Positions 5,352-7,723 of a stretch of DNA of 7,723 nucleotides are shown in pieces (within the stretch, counting starts at the first letter, position 1; each line of letters opens with the position of its first letter). The notes below the pieces were generated by a model that saw only the letters and a program-made list of their open reading frames with translations, was not told where the DNA came from and searched no databases. The stretch covers positions 1-7,723 of the forward strand of contig USIN01000074.1 in the NCBI GenBank assembly GCA_900554715.1, read 5' to 3'. The translations under genes and the position numbers were made by a program. Origin of the DNA: an uncultured Bacteroidales bacterium (GTDB taxonomy: Bacteria; Bacteroidota; Bacteroidia; Bacteroidales; Muribaculaceae).

Positions 5352-6532
5352 CTGTAGTCGCCCGTGTCGTCGCCCTCGCAGCCCTCGGTCATCCGGGGCG
5401 GTATGGTCTTCGACGCTTTCGCACCGAGTTCCTGCATTTTCTCGCCGATGCTTCTTATGCCGCCGCGTCCCTCGAGCTTTATGGCCGCCGCGTCAAAAGC
5501 CGCTCCGGCCGCTTTAAGGCTGTTTCTGAGTTTCGACATGTCGTCGATAAATGCCGCGAGTTTATCAATCATCTTGCCGCCTTGCTCCGCGATTCTGAGA
5601 GCATGGCGGTTTTGTTTGTCCTGACGCCACATCATGGCTACAAGTCTGACGACAGACAGCAGATGGGTGGGGGAGACAATGATTACATTGCCGTCAAAAG
5701 CCGTCTGCCACAGCTCGGGCGCGAGTTGCATGGCTGCGAGATAAGCCCCTTCGTGAGGTATGAACATCATGACGAAATCGGGTGTCGAGCCGCCGAGAAA
5801 TTCCTGGTAGTTAGTGCGCCGCAGTTTGTCGACGTGGCGTTTGAGTGATTTGACATGCGCCTCGCCGTATTGGCGCCGCTGCGCCGGGTCGTCGGCGTCG
5901 CACATCTTCGAGTAGTCGGTGACCGAAACTTTCGAGTCGATGATTATATGGCGGTTGTCGGGACAGTTGATGATGATGTCGGGGCGCGCGGCGCTCTCGC
6001 TGTCGATAGTTTTTTGTGACAGATAGTCGCGGCCGCGCACAAGTCCCGCGGCGTCGAGAATATTTTCGAGCACTATTTCGCCGAGCTTGCCCTGCGCTCC
6101 CGAGTTGCCTTTGATTATGTCGGCCAGTCGTCCGGCGGCCGTTGAGATGCGTCGGTTTGAGTCGAGCAGGTCTTTAATCTGGCTGTCGAGCGCCGCACGT
6201 TTCTCAGCCTCGGTTGTATAGGCTTCGGAGTATGCTCGGCGGAAGTTCTCGAGATTTTCTTTCATCGGGTCAATAAGGCGTGCTATCGCTTCGCGGTTTT
6301 CGCCCGACAGTCGCGATGAGTTGTCGATGATGATTTTGCGGGCGATGCGATCGAAGTGCTCTTCGTTCTCGGTGTCGATGACGGCGAGACGTTCGCGGCA
6401 GCGGGCGAGCTCGACTTCGAGGGCATGTCCGCCGGCACGGCTTGCGTCGAGTTTTTTCATCAGAATGAATATGATAACTGCTGCAGCTGCGAGAAGCAGC
6501 GATAATATGAGGATGATTATTGTTGTTGTCAT
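5342..6532 (-). CDS. rmuC: DNA recombination protein RmuC
   Basis: RmuC family, a predicted nuclease-fold protein that in E. coli limits rearrangements at inverted repeats; its exact biochemistry is not settled. The 396 residues start with a single membrane anchor (4-25, very hydrophobic, followed by KK), then a charged probable coiled coil (about 28-140). The RmuC domain (about 145-345) has PD-(D/E)xK-like residues: GEIVLENIL at 151-159, RPDIII at 183-188 and IIIDSKVS at 196-203, plus FIPHEGAY and VIIVSPTHLL further on. Length is normal to slightly short. The C-terminal tail (380-396) is acidic and unconserved-looking. A TAACTTTG box lies four bases above the start. It converges on the sigma factor remnant and diverges from the BrkB-like gene. 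Confidence 0.93.
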   Translation of the reverse strand: MTTTIIILILSLLLAAAAVIIFILMKKLDASRAGGHALEVELARCRERLAVIDTENEEHFDRIARKIIIDNSSRLSGENREAIARLIDPMKENLENFRRAYSEAYTTEAEKRAALDSQIKDLLDSNRRISTAAGRLADIIKGNSGAQGKLGEIVLENILDAAGLVRGRDYLSQKTIDSESAARPDIIINCPDNRHIIIDSKVSVTDYSKMCDADDPAQRRQYGEAHVKSLKRHVDKLRRTNYQEFLGGSTPDFVMMFIPHEGAYLAAMQLAPELWQTAFDGNVIIVSPTHLLSVVRLVAMMWRQDKQNRHALRIAEQGGKMIDKLAAFIDDMSKLRNSLKAAGAAFDAAAIKLEGRGGIRSIGEKMQELGAKASKTIPPRMTEGCEGDDTGDYSQR

Positions 6533-6536
6533 GGTG

Positions 6537-6544
6537 CAAAGTTA
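6537..6544 (-). promoter_or_regulatory. Candidate -7 element for rmuC
   Basis: TAACTTTG on the minus strand matches TAnnTTTG and ends four bases before the rmuC ATG. No TTTG stands 19 to 21 bases upstream, so the -33 element is poor. If functional, the transcript would be leaderless or nearly so. Confidence 0.45.
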
Positions 6545-6602
6545 GTCAACAATCATCAAAAAACGGTTGTTAGTTATGATAGATCGATTCAAAATAATGA
6601 TG

Positions 6603-6610
6603 TATCTTTG
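6603..6610 (+). promoter_or_regulatory. Candidate -7 element for the BrkB-like gene
   Basis: TATCTTTG matches the Bacteroidota -7 consensus and ends six bases before the ATG at 6617. The expected -33 position (6580-6583) reads TAGA, so only half of the promoter is recognisable. With the rmuC box it makes a divergent pair in an 84-base gap. Confidence 0.45.
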
Positions 6611-6616
6611 CAGAGC

Positions 6617-7723
6617 ATGTCAAAGTTGTCAGATTTCATAAACAAGACGGTGGCTAAGGCCCGATCGCTGTGGCAGTATGTCTCGGCAGGTGTCTGGCGT
6701 GAAGATAAGAATACCCTGTCAGTCAAAATCGTCAAGACACTCAATCTGTCAATCAAGTCGTTTCTTAACAGCGATGTGCAGACACAGGCATGCGCGATGA
6801 CCTATCGCACGCTTCTCGCTCTGGTGCCGGCTCTCGCGATGCTTTTTGCTCTCGGCCGCGGTTTCGGACTCCAGACTTATCTTGAAAACCAGCTGATGAA
6901 CACTTTCCACGCAATGCGCGGAGCACTCACGCAGGCGTTCAATTTTGTCGACTCATATCTCAATCAGACATCAGAAGGCGTTTTTGTCGGCGTCGGCCTG
7001 ATATTTCTTGTCTGGACACTGATTTCGCTCGTCAGCAACATCGAGGAGGCCTTTAACAGGATATGGGGCGTACAGGCCGGCCGCAGTTTCTGGAGGAAGA
7101 TAACCGACTACACCGCGATGCTGCTGATACTGCCAATCATCATGGTCTGTATCGGAGGTATCAACGTGATGCTTTCGACGACATTGCAGGCTATGTTCGA
7201 TTTCCCGTTTCTGTCGCCGCTGGTGTCGATTTTACTTGAAGTCGCGTCTTATGTGTTTACCTGGTTGTTTTTTACGGCACTTTATATGCTTATCCCGAAT
7301 ACCGAAGTCAAATTCCGCAATGCCTTTATCGCGGGCATTATATCCGGTACGGGATTCCTTATCCTTCAATGGATATTTGTCACGGGTCAGATGTATGTGG
7401 CGCGAAACAATGCCATTTACGGCAGCTTCTCGTTCCTGCCGCTGTTGTTTATATGGCTTCAGCTGGTATGGGTCATCACCCTGTCGGGAGCAGTCATCTG
7501 TTATTCGGCTCAGAATATTTTCAGATACAGCTACAATGACGACATCTCGCACATATCGCCAAGATACCGCGAGAAGGTTGTCATGGCAGTCGCGGCTGTC
7601 ATTGTTACTCTTATTTCTGCATTAAGCAATATGAATAAGGAAATGACAGAATCGGAACGTATTGAGAAAAGCCTAACAGAGATTCGAAATAATTCAAAAA
7701 GCAACATACAGGACGAACGTAAT
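6617..7723 (+). CDS. YihY/virulence factor BrkB family inner-membrane protein (3' end outside window)
   Basis: Polytopic membrane protein of the YihY/BrkB family, whose molecular function is unsettled despite the 'ribonuclease BN' label that some members once carried. From the ATG at 6617, 369 codons run open to the right edge. About six hydrophobic segments are seen, near residues 61-80, 121-141, 164-184, 202-226, 235-256 and 269-296. Family-like signatures are ACAMTYRTLLALVPALAML, EEAFNRIWGV at 143-152 and NAIYGSFSFLPLLFIW at 265-280. After residue 300 the protein turns hydrophilic (SPRYREK), apart from another hydrophobic stretch near 321-336, and it ends here in a charged tail; the C-terminal domain continues outside. 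The start is set by the box just upstream and the lack of another in-frame ATG before residue 61. It is divergent from rmuC. Confidence 0.9.
   Translation, partial: MSKLSDFINKTVAKARSLWQYVSAGVWREDKNTLSVKIVKTLNLSIKSFLNSDVQTQACAMTYRTLLALVPALAMLFALGRGFGLQTYLENQLMNTFHAMRGALTQAFNFVDSYLNQTSEGVFVGVGLIFLVWTLISLVSNIEEAFNRIWGVQAGRSFWRKITDYTAMLLILPIIMVCIGGINVMLSTTLQAMFDFPFLSPLVSILLEVASYVFTWLFFTALYMLIPNTEVKFRNAFIAGIISGTGFLILQWIFVTGQMYVARNNAIYGSFSFLPLLFIWLQLVWVITLSGAVICYSAQNIFRYSYNDDISHISPRYREKVVMAVAAVIVTLISALSNMNKEMTESERIEKSLTEIRNNSKSNIQDERN

Noticed and set aside
7232..7625. Open frames on both strands inside the right-hand membrane protein gene
   Set aside because: They overlap a continuous 369-codon frame with clear membrane segments and family motifs; they are out-of-frame shadows.
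1..7723. tRNA, rRNA, CRISPR array, riboswitch or defence system
   Set aside because: I saw no array of spaced repeats, no tRNA-like cloverleaf or rRNA sequence in the short intergenic gaps, and no nuclease-helicase or toxin-antitoxin gene set; almost all bases are accounted for by recognised genes.

Overview
The window looks like chromosomal DNA from a Bacteroidota bacterium, most likely order Bacteroidales and possibly Muribaculaceae. The evidence is gene content (a DUF4924-type protein, a Bacteroidales-type ECF sigma factor, a two-ORF ISAon1-like insertion sequence), promoters of the Bacteroidota TAnnTTTG (-7) / TTTG (-33) kind, and the near absence of Shine-Dalgarno sequences. Family assignments come from reading the translations; no database search was possible.

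Layout. Positions 1-2040 (minus strand) hold ftsY followed after one base by rimO, which runs off the left edge; a good promoter lies upstream of ftsY. Divergent from it, 2217-2783 (plus) encodes a DUF4924-type protein whose 3' end overlaps a convergent tRNA-dihydrouridine synthase gene (2723-3652, minus). A 1425-bp insertion sequence (3628-5052) with 25-bp inverted repeats and two intact transposase ORFs follows. To its right is the 3' half of an ECF sigma factor gene (5028-5351, plus), then rmuC (5342-6532, minus), and a divergent YihY/BrkB-family membrane protein gene (6617 to the right edge, plus).

The most interesting part is the insertion sequence and its edges. Its left end sits in the 5' part of the dihydrouridine synthase gene and its right end in the middle of the sigma factor gene. 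Two different genes have therefore both lost their 5' ends at one element, and no target-site duplication is visible. This points to recombination between two copies of the element, to an adjacent deletion, or to an assembly join at a repeat. Each inverted repeat also carries an outward-facing ATG that is in frame with the truncated gene next to it, so both remnants begin with the same element-derived residues MHRDFGL. I did not find a wholly new biological system; the rest is ordinary housekeeping sequence.

The genes do not form one pathway. FtsY (membrane targeting of ribosomes) and RimO (modification of ribosomal protein S12) are co-transcribed translation-related functions; Dus modifies tRNA; RmuC is a DNA-maintenance protein; the BrkB-like protein is an inner-membrane protein of unknown role.
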